IMG/VR virus record: IMGVR_UViG_3300034104_002844
Span: 1-26,009 of that record
Origin: a virus
Reading direction: 5' to 3' (one strand)
Length of the DNA stretch: 26,009 nucleotides
Made by a program: the position numbers and the translations under genes. Positions 8,339 through 15,933 of this stretch are shown piece after piece. Positions within the stretch are counted from its first letter, which is position 1. Each line of letters begins with the position of its first letter. The notes under the pieces are model-generated. The model worked only from the letters and a program-made list of their open reading frames with translations, searched no databases and was not told the origin of the DNA.

Positions 8339-8970
8339 AATATTACGCAGAATTTGAAACGGACAAAATTATAAGAGAAACTTATTTTCCGGATTTAACC
8401 TTTAAAGGTACTATTGTTGAGGTCGGTGGAGCAACACCTGAATTTTTGTCAATGTCAAAACATTTTAAAGATAATGGATGGCGAGCGGTGGTTATAGAAC
8501 CAAACCCAAAGTTTGTTGAGGAACATAAAAACGTAAATAACGAAGTTTATCAATATGCGTGTTCAGATGAAAACAAATTTGGTGAGTTTACAATTGTTGA
8601 GCAACAGGTTAATGCTTACGGAGGAGTTGTAACTGATCACTCGTTTTCATCAATTGCAATAAAGGAAAGTTATTTGACTAAAACAAACTTATCACTTTCA
8701 GACTTAAAAACAAAAAAAATTCAAGTAGAAATTAGAAGACTAGACTCTATACTCCAGGATTTAAATATTGACACCGTAGATATTTTATCTATAGATGTTG
8801 AAGGTTGGGAATTAGACGTTATGTTAGGTCTTGATACTGAAAAAATAAATTGTAAACTGATTGTTGTTGAAAATTTTTTAAATGATATAGAATATAATAA
8901 CTATTTTGAAAAAATTGGTTATGTCTTGAAACAAGAAATAAACTATAACCAAATATATGTAAAAAAATGA
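8335..8970 (+). CDS. FkbM-family methyltransferase, first of three
   Basis: This 211-residue SAM-dependent methyltransferase carries FkbM signatures: motif I 'VEVGGATPEF' (28-37), acidic ribose-binding strand 'VIEPNP' (53-58), 'RRLDSIL' (134-140) and 'SIDVEGWELDVM' (152-163). FkbM enzymes O-methylate hydroxyl groups, often on sugars or polyketides. The usual Ala of 'VGA' is Gly here, a mild change. It overlaps both neighbours by ATGA (8335-8338 and 8967-8970), a tightly coupled arrangement. Its place among glycosyltransferases and sugar-nucleotide genes suggests it methylates the glycan. Confidence 0.85.
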   Translation: MKYYAEFETDKIIRETYFPDLTFKGTIVEVGGATPEFLSMSKHFKDNGWRAVVIEPNPKFVEEHKNVNNEVYQYACSDENKFGEFTIVEQQVNAYGGVVTDHSFSSIAIKESYLTKTNLSLSDLKTKKIQVEIRRLDSILQDLNIDTVDILSIDVEGWELDVMLGLDTEKINCKLIVVENFLNDIEYNNYFEKIGYVLKQEINYNQIYVKK

Positions 8971-9665
8971 AAAAAGAGATTATACATTTAAACAAAAAAA
9001 TAACAATAAACCTACACGAAAATGAAATTGTATCGTCGTCTATAAATGATAGTAGTAAGTTTTTTGAAGTGGAATTTTTAGAATTTGTAAGAAATAATTT
9101 TCAAAAACAAAAAACGATTATTGATATTGGCGCTAACATTGGCAACCATTCTTTATTTTTTTCAGAATTTTTAGAGTATGATGAAATAATTTGTTTTGAG
9201 CCCTTTGAAAAAAATGTTGAGTTACTTAAGCTTAATTTAAATGGTAAAAATTGTAAAATAATGGATTTTGCGCTTAGTGATTCGGAATCTGAAAAAATAT
9301 TGTATAATAGTCAGTCAAATAATTTTGGTGGATTTTCATTACATTCTTATGATGGGAGTAAAGGAGAAAATAAGTCATTTATTGTTAAAGACAAAGTAAC
9401 TACTAAAACTTTAGATAGTTTAAACCTTACTAATGTTACTATGATTAAAATAGATGTTGAGGGTCATGAGAACGAGGTACTAAATGGTGGTGTAAAAACA
9501 ATAAAAAGAAACTCTCCAGTAATTTTTATTGAAAATTTAAGTAGTGGGTATCCTCATTTATTTAAGGATTCACAATTTGATGAATTTTTTGAAAAAATAA
9601 ACTACACTAGAATTCATAAAAACATTGAGGGGAGTTTTATGGATTTATGGGTACCAAAAAAATAA
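8967..9665 (+). CDS. FkbM-family methyltransferase, second of three
   Basis: This 232-residue protein is the most classical FkbM of the three. It has 'IDIGANIGNHSLFF' (52-65) for SAM binding, 'CFEPFEKN' (76-83), 'KTLDSL' (147-152) and 'KIDVEGHENEVLNGG' (161-175). An N-terminal 45-residue segment ahead of the Rossmann core may be a substrate lid. It starts in the stop codon of the first FkbM gene. It is clearly a paralogue in family terms but not a recent copy of its neighbours, since identity outside the motifs is low. Likely role: O-methylation of a sugar hydroxyl. Confidence 0.87.
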   Translation: MKKEIIHLNKKITINLHENEIVSSSINDSSKFFEVEFLEFVRNNFQKQKTIIDIGANIGNHSLFFSEFLEYDEIICFEPFEKNVELLKLNLNGKNCKIMDFALSDSESEKILYNSQSNNFGGFSLHSYDGSKGENKSFIVKDKVTTKTLDSLNLTNVTMIKIDVEGHENEVLNGGVKTIKRNSPVIFIENLSSGYPHLFKDSQFDEFFEKINYTRIHKNIEGSFMDLWVPKK

Positions 9666-9671
9666 AAAAAG

Positions 9672-10271
9672 ATGTATTATTCACAATCTGATCAAGACAA
9701 ATGGGTTACAGAATTTTACCAAAACAAAAGAAATGGTTTCTTTGTTGAGGTGGGAGCTTATGACGGTATACAAACTAGTAATACTTTTTTCTTTGAACAA
9801 AGTTTAGGTTGGTCTGGAATCTGTATTGAAGCAAACCCAAACGTTTTTAATAGACTAATTAAAAATAGAAAGTCAATTAATTTAAACTATGCAGTCACTG
9901 ACTATGAAGGTGAGTGTTTTTTTAGCAATGACAGAATTTCAAATACTGGGAGTAAAGTAAAATGTTTACCATTAGAAAAAATCTTAAAGGAAAATGACTG
10001 TCCAAGAAAAATTGATTATTTGTCAATGGATATTGAGGGGCATGAATACATAGTATTAAAAAATTTTAATTTTGATGAGTTTGAAATTGGTCTTATGACA
10101 ATTGAGCACAATCTTTATTGTGACGGAAACGAAAGAAAAGATTTAATCTATAACTTACTAACAAGTAAAGGTTTTACGAGAGTTGTAGATAACGCTGTCT
10201 GTTTAGATAAGAACCCATTATACTATAATAAACCTTACGAAGACTGGTACGTTAATAACAAACTATTATAA
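9672..10271 (+). CDS. FkbM-family methyltransferase, third of three
   Basis: This 199-residue protein begins with the 'YSQSDQDKWV' element seen in a distinct FkbM branch. It then has 'FVEVGAYDG' (24-32), 'CIEANP' (51-56), 'CLPLEKIL' (98-105) and 'SMDIEGHEYIVLK' (118-130). Length and motif order fit a complete enzyme. It lies 6 bases after the second FkbM gene and 3 bases before gmd. The different N-terminus suggests a different methylation position or acceptor from its two neighbours. The family call is strong; the target is not known. Confidence 0.86.
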   Translation: MYYSQSDQDKWVTEFYQNKRNGFFVEVGAYDGIQTSNTFFFEQSLGWSGICIEANPNVFNRLIKNRKSINLNYAVTDYEGECFFSNDRISNTGSKVKCLPLEKILKENDCPRKIDYLSMDIEGHEYIVLKNFNFDEFEIGLMTIEHNLYCDGNERKDLIYNLLTSKGFTRVVDNAVCLDKNPLYYNKPYEDWYVNNKLL

Positions 10272-10274
10272 AAA

Positions 10275-11261
10275 ATGAAAAAAGCAGTAATAACAGGAAT
10301 AAATGGTCAAGACGGTTCATATTTGGCAGAATTTCTTTTAGAGAAAGGTTATGATGTTCACGGTATAATGAAGCGTAACTCTGTATCGGAAACACAAGCA
10401 ATTAGAGTTGAGCATATTAGTGATAAAATAACATTACATTACGGAGATATAACAGATTTATCTTCTTTAATACGTATTTTTAGTGAAGTACAACCTAATG
10501 AAATTTATAATCTTGCTGCACAATCTCACGTTAGAATTTCGTTTGACGAACCAATATATACATCACAAGCAACCGGTGTTGGTGCTTTAAATGTTATTGA
10601 GGCGGTAAGACTTTTAAAACTTAATTCTAAAATTTACCAAGCTTCTTCTTCTGAAATGTTTGGAAACAATATAGATGACGATGGTTACCAAAGAGAAACA
10701 ACTAGAATGATACCCGTGTCACCATATGGTGTTTCTAAATTATTTGCCCATAATATGGGTATAAATTATAGACATTCATATAATATGTTTATAAGTAATG
10801 GAATTTTATTTAACCACGAATCCCCAAGAAGGGGTACAAACTTTGTAACAAATAAAGTTTGTAAAGAAGCGGTTAAAATAAAACTAGGTTTAACAGATAA
10901 ATTAAAATTAGGAAATTTAGACGCAACAAGGGACTGGGGACACGCTAAAGATTATGTTGAGGCAATGTGGTTAATACTACAACAAGAAAGTCCAGAAGAT
11001 TTTGTGTGCTCAACAGGAGTCTCACATTCCGTGAAGGATTTAGTGATTTATGTTTTTGAAAAATTAGAACTAAATTGGTCTAATTATATATCAACAGATA
11101 AAAAATACTTGAGACCAGAAGAATTAAACGATTTAAAAGGAGACTCAACAAAATTAAGGTCTTTAACAGGATGGAAACCAAAATATACTTTTGAGACTAT
11201 GTTAGACGAAATGGTAGAATATTGGTTAGACTATTTTAATAAACAAACAAATAACAAATAA
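10275..11261 (+). CDS. gmd: GDP-mannose 4,6-dehydratase
   Basis: It converts GDP-D-mannose to GDP-4-keto-6-deoxy-D-mannose using bound NADP(H), the entry step to GDP-fucose, GDP-rhamnose, perosamine and branched 6-deoxysugars. The 328-residue protein has the cofactor loop 'GINGQDG' (8-14), 'YNLAAQSHV' (78-86), the active-site 'SSSEMFG' (124-130) with catalytic Glu127, 'SPYGVSK' (Y151, K155), 'FNHESPRRG' (179-187) and 'ATRDWGHAKDYVEAMW' for GDP-mannose binding. It is slightly shorter than typical bacterial Gmd (about 340-375). No GDP-mannose-making gene is visible here, so it probably draws on the host pool. Its TAA shares a base with the phoH ATG. Confidence 0.93.
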   Translation: MKKAVITGINGQDGSYLAEFLLEKGYDVHGIMKRNSVSETQAIRVEHISDKITLHYGDITDLSSLIRIFSEVQPNEIYNLAAQSHVRISFDEPIYTSQATGVGALNVIEAVRLLKLNSKIYQASSSEMFGNNIDDDGYQRETTRMIPVSPYGVSKLFAHNMGINYRHSYNMFISNGILFNHESPRRGTNFVTNKVCKEAVKIKLGLTDKLKLGNLDATRDWGHAKDYVEAMWLILQQESPEDFVCSTGVSHSVKDLVIYVFEKLELNWSNYISTDKKYLRPEELNDLKGDSTKLRSLTGWKPKYTFETMLDEMVEYWLDYFNKQTNNK

Positions 11262-11998
11262 TGACTAGAAAAAAACCAGTAACAACAACAAAAGAAGAAA
11301 CGACACAACAACCCCTTTCAAGAAAGGATTTTATCAATTCAGTGGTTAAAAAAAGACAAAAGAATAAATTTTTAACAGAACACCAAGAAGAGTATTACAA
11401 TATTTTAAAAAACAATGAGATAACAGTTGCGTCTGGAGCTGCAGGTGTTGGTAAGTCATACATCGCTATGAAGGCCGCGGTAGATTTATTAATTGATCCA
11501 GATAATTCATACGAAAAAATTATAATTGTTAGACCGGCTGTTGAAGCTGAAGAAAAATTAGGTTCACTTCCTGGTAATTTAGAAGAAAAATTGGATCCGT
11601 ATATTTTTCCATCTTACTATTTGTTAAACAAAATTATAGGTAAAGACGCTAGAGAAAAATTAAAGGATGCCGAAATTATAGAAGTATTTGCTTTGGCTTA
11701 TATGAGAGGTATGAATATTGACAATTCTATTTTAATTTTTGAAGAAGCTCAAAACTCAACACCAAACCAAATGAAATTACTATTGACAAGAATTGGTTAT
11801 AATAGTAAATTCTTTATATCTGGCGATTTAGAACAAACCGATAGATATAAAGATAAAAGACAGTCTGGTCTTTATGATGCAATACAAAGATTTACTGATA
11901 TTCCAAATATTGGTGTATATGATTTTAGAAACGCAAAAAATGTTCGTAACCCATTAATAGGTAAAATTTTAGCAAAATATGAAGAGAATAGGGATTGA
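11261..11998 (+). CDS. phoH: PhoH-like P-loop ATPase
   Basis: This 245-residue PhoH family protein has Walker A 'GAAGVGKS' (59-66), the PhoH block 'RPAVEAEEKLGSLPG' (91-105), Walker B 'ILIFEEAQNSTPNQM' (157-171), sensor-like 'SGDLEQTD' (187-194) and a late 'VRNPLI' (228-233). PhoH proteins are common in marine phages and have been linked to RNA metabolism or nucleotide-dependent stress functions, but their phage role is unsettled. The N-terminal 30 residues are Thr/Lys-rich and look disordered. It is coupled to gmd by TAATG and overlaps the next gene by 20 bases. The family call is secure. Confidence 0.92.
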   Translation: MTRKKPVTTTKEETTQQPLSRKDFINSVVKKRQKNKFLTEHQEEYYNILKNNEITVASGAAGVGKSYIAMKAAVDLLIDPDNSYEKIIIVRPAVEAEEKLGSLPGNLEEKLDPYIFPSYYLLNKIIGKDAREKLKDAEIIEVFALAYMRGMNIDNSILIFEEAQNSTPNQMKLLLTRIGYNSKFFISGDLEQTDRYKDKRQSGLYDAIQRFTDIPNIGVYDFRNAKNVRNPLIGKILAKYEENRD

Positions 11999-12641
11999 AA
12001 TTAATGGTGTACTAAGAGACACTATTGGAAAGTTTAAACAGATTTATGAAAAAAACTTGTTAGATTCAAATTTAGAAGAGCAAACTATTAAAACTTTTGA
12101 ACTTGATTATTCTGGAAACACGGAAGAAATTACATTACCAGAGCCATTTAAATACGAAATTACTAGTGATGTAACATCTATGGATTTAATGTCACATTTT
12201 AAATTTCAAAACAACGAAGAACTTTATTCTTTTATGTATGAAGAATATACAATGGAATTATTTGGTCACGCACCATCTAGTGAAATGACAACATTTAATA
12301 TGTTAAATGATTTGTATTATGATTTAAGAGATAAGTTTGATTTATTAATTATTTCAGATGAAATTGGTAAATCAAAACCAGCATCACTATTTTTTTTAGC
12401 CAAGTTTGGTTGTTTAATTGAACAAGTTGTTTTTTATTCAGAATCAACAAAAAATAGATTATGGGATAAGGTTGATATATTAATCACGGCTAATCCTGCA
12501 ACTATTGAAAGTCACCCAGAAGATAAAATTGTAATTAAATATCAAACAAAATACAACGAAAGCACAAAATGTGAGTTTGAAATATCCACTTTGTCTGATT
12601 TTAATTTATTATTAAATAAAATCAATAAGGAATATGTTTAA
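11979..12641 (+). CDS. Degenerate HAD-like protein
   Basis: This 220-residue protein looks like a HAD-superfamily fold. It begins 'MKRIGIEINGVLRDT', where the nucleophile motif DxDG(T/V)L would be, followed by 'LLIISDEIGKSKPASLFFLAKFG' (122-144, split around motif II Ser126 and a motif III-like Lys) and 'DKVDILITANP' (163-173). The two motif I aspartates are Glu7 and Asn9, so ordinary phosphoryl transfer through an aspartyl intermediate seems unlikely. It may have a binding or regulatory role. The start at 11979 overlaps phoH by 20 bases, and the next gene overlaps its end by 8. The fold call is moderate; function unknown. Confidence 0.5.
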   Translation: MKRIGIEINGVLRDTIGKFKQIYEKNLLDSNLEEQTIKTFELDYSGNTEEITLPEPFKYEITSDVTSMDLMSHFKFQNNEELYSFMYEEYTMELFGHAPSSEMTTFNMLNDLYYDLRDKFDLLIISDEIGKSKPASLFFLAKFGCLIEQVVFYSESTKNRLWDKVDILITANPATIESHPEDKIVIKYQTKYNESTKCEFEISTLSDFNLLLNKINKEYV

Positions 12642-12927
12642 AATTTTTAATGAAACCTACTACGTTGACATTGACAAAATTGACGAGTACGTACAATTCA
12701 CAGAGGAAACTGTAGAAGAAACCGATACGGAAAATGAAGAAGTTACCAAAGAGGAAAAACAAATTCATCTAGTAAGATATGAATTAGTAAAAAACTTTTT
12801 GGAGACAGTATTAACCGAATCAAACGAAGTCGACGAAGACTTAGGTATGAAAACTAACGAAGTTTCAATACCATTTAAAATTGCTTTTAATTCGTTATTA
12901 GTAAAAAAAATAATAAACAAAATATAA
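12634..12927 (+). CDS. Small acidic protein of unknown function
   Basis: This 97-residue protein is not one I recognise with certainty. It begins 'MFKIFNETYYVDIDKIDEYV', has a Glu/Thr-rich stretch at about 24-45 that is probably disordered, then a helical part ending 'FKIAFNSLLVKKIINKI'. There is no signal peptide or membrane segment. It overlaps the HAD-like gene by 8 bases and lies 7 bases before the next GT-B gene, so it belongs to the same transcript. The clean fit between neighbours supports it as a real gene. Confidence 0.65.
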   Translation: MFKIFNETYYVDIDKIDEYVQFTEETVEETDTENEEVTKEEKQIHLVRYELVKNFLETVLTESNEVDEDLGMKTNEVSIPFKIAFNSLLVKKIINKI

Positions 12928-12934
12928 AATTATT

Positions 12935-13993
12935 ATGAACACAGAAAATTTAGAAAAGTTAGAAAAGTCCATTGAGAATTTAAAAAATAAAAACTCAAGA
13001 ATTTATTTTTTCGTTCAGGACACAAAAGGTAATGCAAGGGCATCTGTCAGATTGATTTATCAAATGGCACATAGTCTTAAAACGAAAGGGTATAATGCCA
13101 TTATTTTACACGAAAAATCAGAGTATTTTGGTGTATCATCTTGGTTAGATGAAAAATTTATGGTGGATTTGGAACACAAATATGTTGAGGGTACGAATTT
13201 AGAAATTTCACCAGAAGACTTTATTGTAATTCCAGAGATTTATGGTTTCCTTATGGATCAAATTACTAAACTTCCTTGTGGAAAAATTGTATTGTGTCAA
13301 GCTTATGACCATATTTTTGAGACTTTACAACCAGGTGAAACTTGGCCAACCTTTGGGTTTTATAAATGTATTACAACTTCAGAAAAACAAAAAGATTATA
13401 TTGAGTCTGTTATGAGAAATGTATCTGTTGATGTTGTTAATCCGGTAATTTCCGAGGTATTTGAAAAAAATCAATATCCACCAAAAACTGTTATTTCCAT
13501 CCACACTAGAGAACAGCGTGATACGGTTAATTTAATTAAAACTTTTTATACAAAATTCCCACAATATAGATGGATTACTTTTAGAGATATGAGAGGTTTA
13601 AGTGAGGTAGAATTTGCTAATGGTATGAAAGATAGTTTTCTTTCTGTATGGATTGATGAAAGATCAGGTTTTGGAACATATCCTTTAGAGTCAATGAAAA
13701 TGAATGTACCAGTTATTGGTTTAGCACCTAATTTAGTACCAGAATGGATGACAGAGGATAACGGTATTTGGATTAATAATTTTAACGGTATTGTTGAGGT
13801 TGTTGCAGACTTCATCCAAAATTGGTTAGAAGATAATATTAGTCCAGAATTATTTGTTGAAATGGAAAAAACAGCTAACACTTATTCAAACTATGAAAAA
13901 TTTGAATCAAACGTTGAGGAATTATTCTCAACATATATTTCAACAAGATTAGAGTCTTTTGAAGAACAATTAAATAAATTTCAAACAATATAA
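12935..13993 (+). CDS. GT-B (GT4-like) glycosyltransferase
   Basis: This 352-residue protein has the two-Rossmann GT-B plan. After a 20-residue charged helix comes 'IYFFVQDTKGNARASVRLIYQM' (23-44), with the glycine/arginine-rich N-terminal donor loop. The C-terminal domain begins near 'PPKTVISIHTREQRDTV' (182-198). It carries 'WIDERSGFGTYPLESMKMNV' (239-258), which matches the family-4 'E.FG..P.E.M..G.P' donor-binding block including Glu252. The product resembles phage and marine bacterial GT4 proteins acting on surface glycans. It is separated from the main sugar block by phoH, the HAD-like gene and a small gene. Sugar specificity unknown. Confidence 0.75.
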   Translation: MNTENLEKLEKSIENLKNKNSRIYFFVQDTKGNARASVRLIYQMAHSLKTKGYNAIILHEKSEYFGVSSWLDEKFMVDLEHKYVEGTNLEISPEDFIVIPEIYGFLMDQITKLPCGKIVLCQAYDHIFETLQPGETWPTFGFYKCITTSEKQKDYIESVMRNVSVDVVNPVISEVFEKNQYPPKTVISIHTREQRDTVNLIKTFYTKFPQYRWITFRDMRGLSEVEFANGMKDSFLSVWIDERSGFGTYPLESMKMNVPVIGLAPNLVPEWMTEDNGIWINNFNGIVEVVADFIQNWLEDNISPELFVEMEKTANTYSNYEKFESNVEELFSTYISTRLESFEEQLNKFQTI

Positions 13994-13999
13994 TTAGAT

Positions 14000-14806
14000 A
14001 TGGAAAACGAAATTAAAATCTCCGTGGTATTACCAATTAAATCTGGTAAATCCCCATTTTTTGATGATTACTTTAATAAAGCAATAACATCTGTAAAAAA
14101 CCAAGGTGAATATGTACAAGAATTGATTATTGTACATACAGACGAAACTTTCTTGGTAAATCATTTAACTAACTATGACTTTGGTGATTTAAATGTGGTT
14201 TTGGAATCTTGGACTAGTGAACCTAGTTTTGGTGAACAAGTTAATAAGGGTGTTGAACTATCAAAATCTAATTGGGTTTCATTTATAGAATTTGACGATG
14301 AATACTCAAATATATGGTTTAAAAATGTTGTAAACTATATTAACATCTATAAAGAAACTGATGTGTATCTTCCAGTTGTTGTTGATGTTGACGATAAAGG
14401 GGTATTTGTTGGGTTTACAAACGAAGCAACTTTTGCTGCCAACTTCTCACAAGAAATGGGTATATTAACCAACGAAACATTACTATCATACCAAAACTTT
14501 CAAATTTCAGGTATGGTTTTCAAAAAAGAAGTATTTAATAAATACGGAGGACTAAAACCATCAATTAAACTTACATTTGGATATGAGTTGTTATTAAGAT
14601 TAACTAACAATGCTGTTAATTTTATGACAATCCCTAGAATTGGTTACAAACATACAAATTTAAGAGAAGGTTCAATTTTCTGGAACTATAAAAATGGGTC
14701 TGAAAAATTGTCTGAAGATGAAGTTCGTTTTTGGATTGATACCGCTAAAAAAGAATATTTCTTTACACAAGATAGAAATATAAAATACGAACCACAAGAA
14801 GTTTAA
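14000..14806 (+). CDS. GT2-like glycosyltransferase
   Basis: This 268-residue protein opens 'IKISVVLPIKSGKSPFFDDY', a GT-A/GT2 start. It continues with 'ELIIVHTDE', 'FGEQVNKGVELSKSNWVSF' (about 77-95) and 'IEFDDEYSNIWF', in which Phe-Asp-Asp takes the place of DxD. The later 'ISGMVFKKEVFNKYGGL' and 'FGYELLLRL' match the acceptor-side region. The long Asp/Val-rich middle is unusual for the family. It lies 6 bases after the GT-B gene, and its TAA shares a base with the sigma-factor ATG, linking the last sugar gene directly to late regulation. Confidence 0.72.
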   Translation: MENEIKISVVLPIKSGKSPFFDDYFNKAITSVKNQGEYVQELIIVHTDETFLVNHLTNYDFGDLNVVLESWTSEPSFGEQVNKGVELSKSNWVSFIEFDDEYSNIWFKNVVNYINIYKETDVYLPVVVDVDDKGVFVGFTNEATFAANFSQEMGILTNETLLSYQNFQISGMVFKKEVFNKYGGLKPSIKLTFGYELLLRLTNNAVNFMTIPRIGYKHTNLREGSIFWNYKNGSEKLSEDEVRFWIDTAKKEYFFTQDRNIKYEPQEV

Positions 14807-15552
14807 TGCTTGATGAAAACAGTTTAGAAACAGAAAACACAATACAGAAAAAGAAAGGACGAAAACCAAAAACAAATAATTATTTTGATGAGAGAGAAGA
14901 AAATGCGGTTAGGATGTTTTTAACCGCATCTACTTTTGACGAAAAGAATAAAATTTACAATGACTTTTTGAAGGATCCTTTAGATAAGATGATTTCGTCA
15001 ATTATAAGACGATACAAATTATACAGAAAAGATATGGACTTTAATGAAATCCATATAGACACTCACTCTTTTTTGATGACAAAAATAGAAAAATTTAAAC
15101 CGTCAAAAGAAAAAAAAGCTTATTCATATTTTGGTACAATCTGTAAAAATTATTTGATGGGTCAAATAATGAAAGATCAAAAGGAGATGAATAGAAAAAT
15201 TTCGTATGAAGATATTTCATCTGATTTACAAAATAATCCAGAAATGATATATCACATTGATAATGACCATTTGACTTCAGAAGAAATTATTGAGAAATAT
15301 TTAGAAAAACTAAAAGAAACAATGGAAGATGATTGCTCAACGGAGCAAGAAATAAAACTAGGTCAAGCACTTTACGACATTTTTATCAATTACGAAAACA
15401 TTTTTTTTGACACTAGTAATAATAAGTTCAATAAAAATGTAATTCTATTTGAAATTAGGGAGATGACAAATCTCACAACAAAAGAAATAAGAAGCTCAAT
15501 AAAAAGGTATAAAAAATTATATTTTCAATTGTTACAGGAATTACTAAAATAA
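14806..15552 (+). CDS. Sigma factor, T4 gp55-like late type
   Basis: This 248-residue protein resembles the compact sigma factors of T4-like and other large phages. A region 2-like core (about 55-135) contains 'DPLDKMISSIIRRYKLYRK' and 'AYSYFGTICKNYLMGQIMKD' (105-124), typical of sigma region 2.1-2.3. The C-terminal part 'MTNLTTKEIRSSIKRYKKLY' could be a region 4-like HTH. An N-terminal 'KKKGRKPKTNN' (15-25) looks like an AT-hook-type basic stretch. It would direct host RNA polymerase to late promoters. It sits directly before the virion genes, which are its likely targets. I am confident it is sigma-like, less so of strict gp55 equivalence. Confidence 0.72.
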   Translation: MLDENSLETENTIQKKKGRKPKTNNYFDEREENAVRMFLTASTFDEKNKIYNDFLKDPLDKMISSIIRRYKLYRKDMDFNEIHIDTHSFLMTKIEKFKPSKEKKAYSYFGTICKNYLMGQIMKDQKEMNRKISYEDISSDLQNNPEMIYHIDNDHLTSEEIIEKYLEKLKETMEDDCSTEQEIKLGQALYDIFINYENIFFDTSNNKFNKNVILFEIREMTNLTTKEIRSSIKRYKKLYFQLLQELLK

Positions 15553-15562
15553 ATATTTATTG
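15553..15562 (+). promoter_or_regulatory. Candidate ATATTTATTG motif before the first virion gene
   Basis: ATATTTATTG fills most of the 12-base gap between the sigma gene and the coding start at 15565. The same 10 bases occur at 19595-19604, before another virion gene. The overlapping AATAAATA (15548-15555) is one base from the T4 late promoter box TATAAATA. Function is unproven; in AT-rich DNA a chance match is possible. Confidence 0.3.
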
Positions 15563-15564
15563 TT

Positions 15565-15933
15565 ATGCCAAGACCACAAAAAAAACAAATCAATCTGACA
15601 AAAGAATCAATGTTGTCGTTGATGCAGGAAATTTATAATGAACTTGTTGAACAAAGGAACACCGCAATGCGTATCCAAAATAAAATGTTGACAATGATGA
15701 AAGAACCAGAAGATATGACACTTATTGGTCCTGTGATTGAAAAACAACAAAAGATTATAAACGATTGCGTTGAGAAAAAATTATCCCTCTCAAAATTACA
15801 AGCACAAATTTGGCAAAAATCACAAGATAAACAAGACGAATTTACTTTATCTGATATAGATTTAGATGATGATATTATGAAATCTTTAATAGAAAAAGAC
15901 ACATCCGATAAAAACTATAAAATTAATAAGTAA
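15565..15933 (+). CDS. Small coiled-coil protein, probable virion or assembly gene
   Basis: This 122-residue protein is not assigned to a known family. It is almost wholly helical, with heptad-like stretches 'MQEIYNELVEQRNTAMRIQ' and 'EKQQKIINDCVEKKLSLSKL', and an acidic end 'LSDIDLDDDIMKSL'. There is no signal or membrane segment. It lies just after the sigma gene, and its TAA overlaps the ATG of the 645-residue structural candidate (TAATG at 15931-15935), so co-translation and perhaps a chaperone or assembly role are plausible. Function unknown. Confidence 0.6.
   Translation: MPRPQKKQINLTKESMLSLMQEIYNELVEQRNTAMRIQNKMLTMMKEPEDMTLIGPVIEKQQKIINDCVEKKLSLSKLQAQIWQKSQDKQDEFTLSDIDLDDDIMKSLIEKDTSDKNYKINK

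Noticed and set aside
9625-9807. Plus-strand 60-codon frame across two FkbM genes
   Set aside because: It spans the junction of two well-supported genes in another frame and has no independent support.
13546-13881. Minus-strand open frame of 111 codons
   Set aside because: It is fully inside the GT-B gene and arises from AT-rich codon use.
15548-15561. Palindrome AATAAATATTTATT as a terminator of the sigma gene
   Set aside because: A/T-only with no T-tract or loop; better considered as part of the recurring ATATTTATTG motif.
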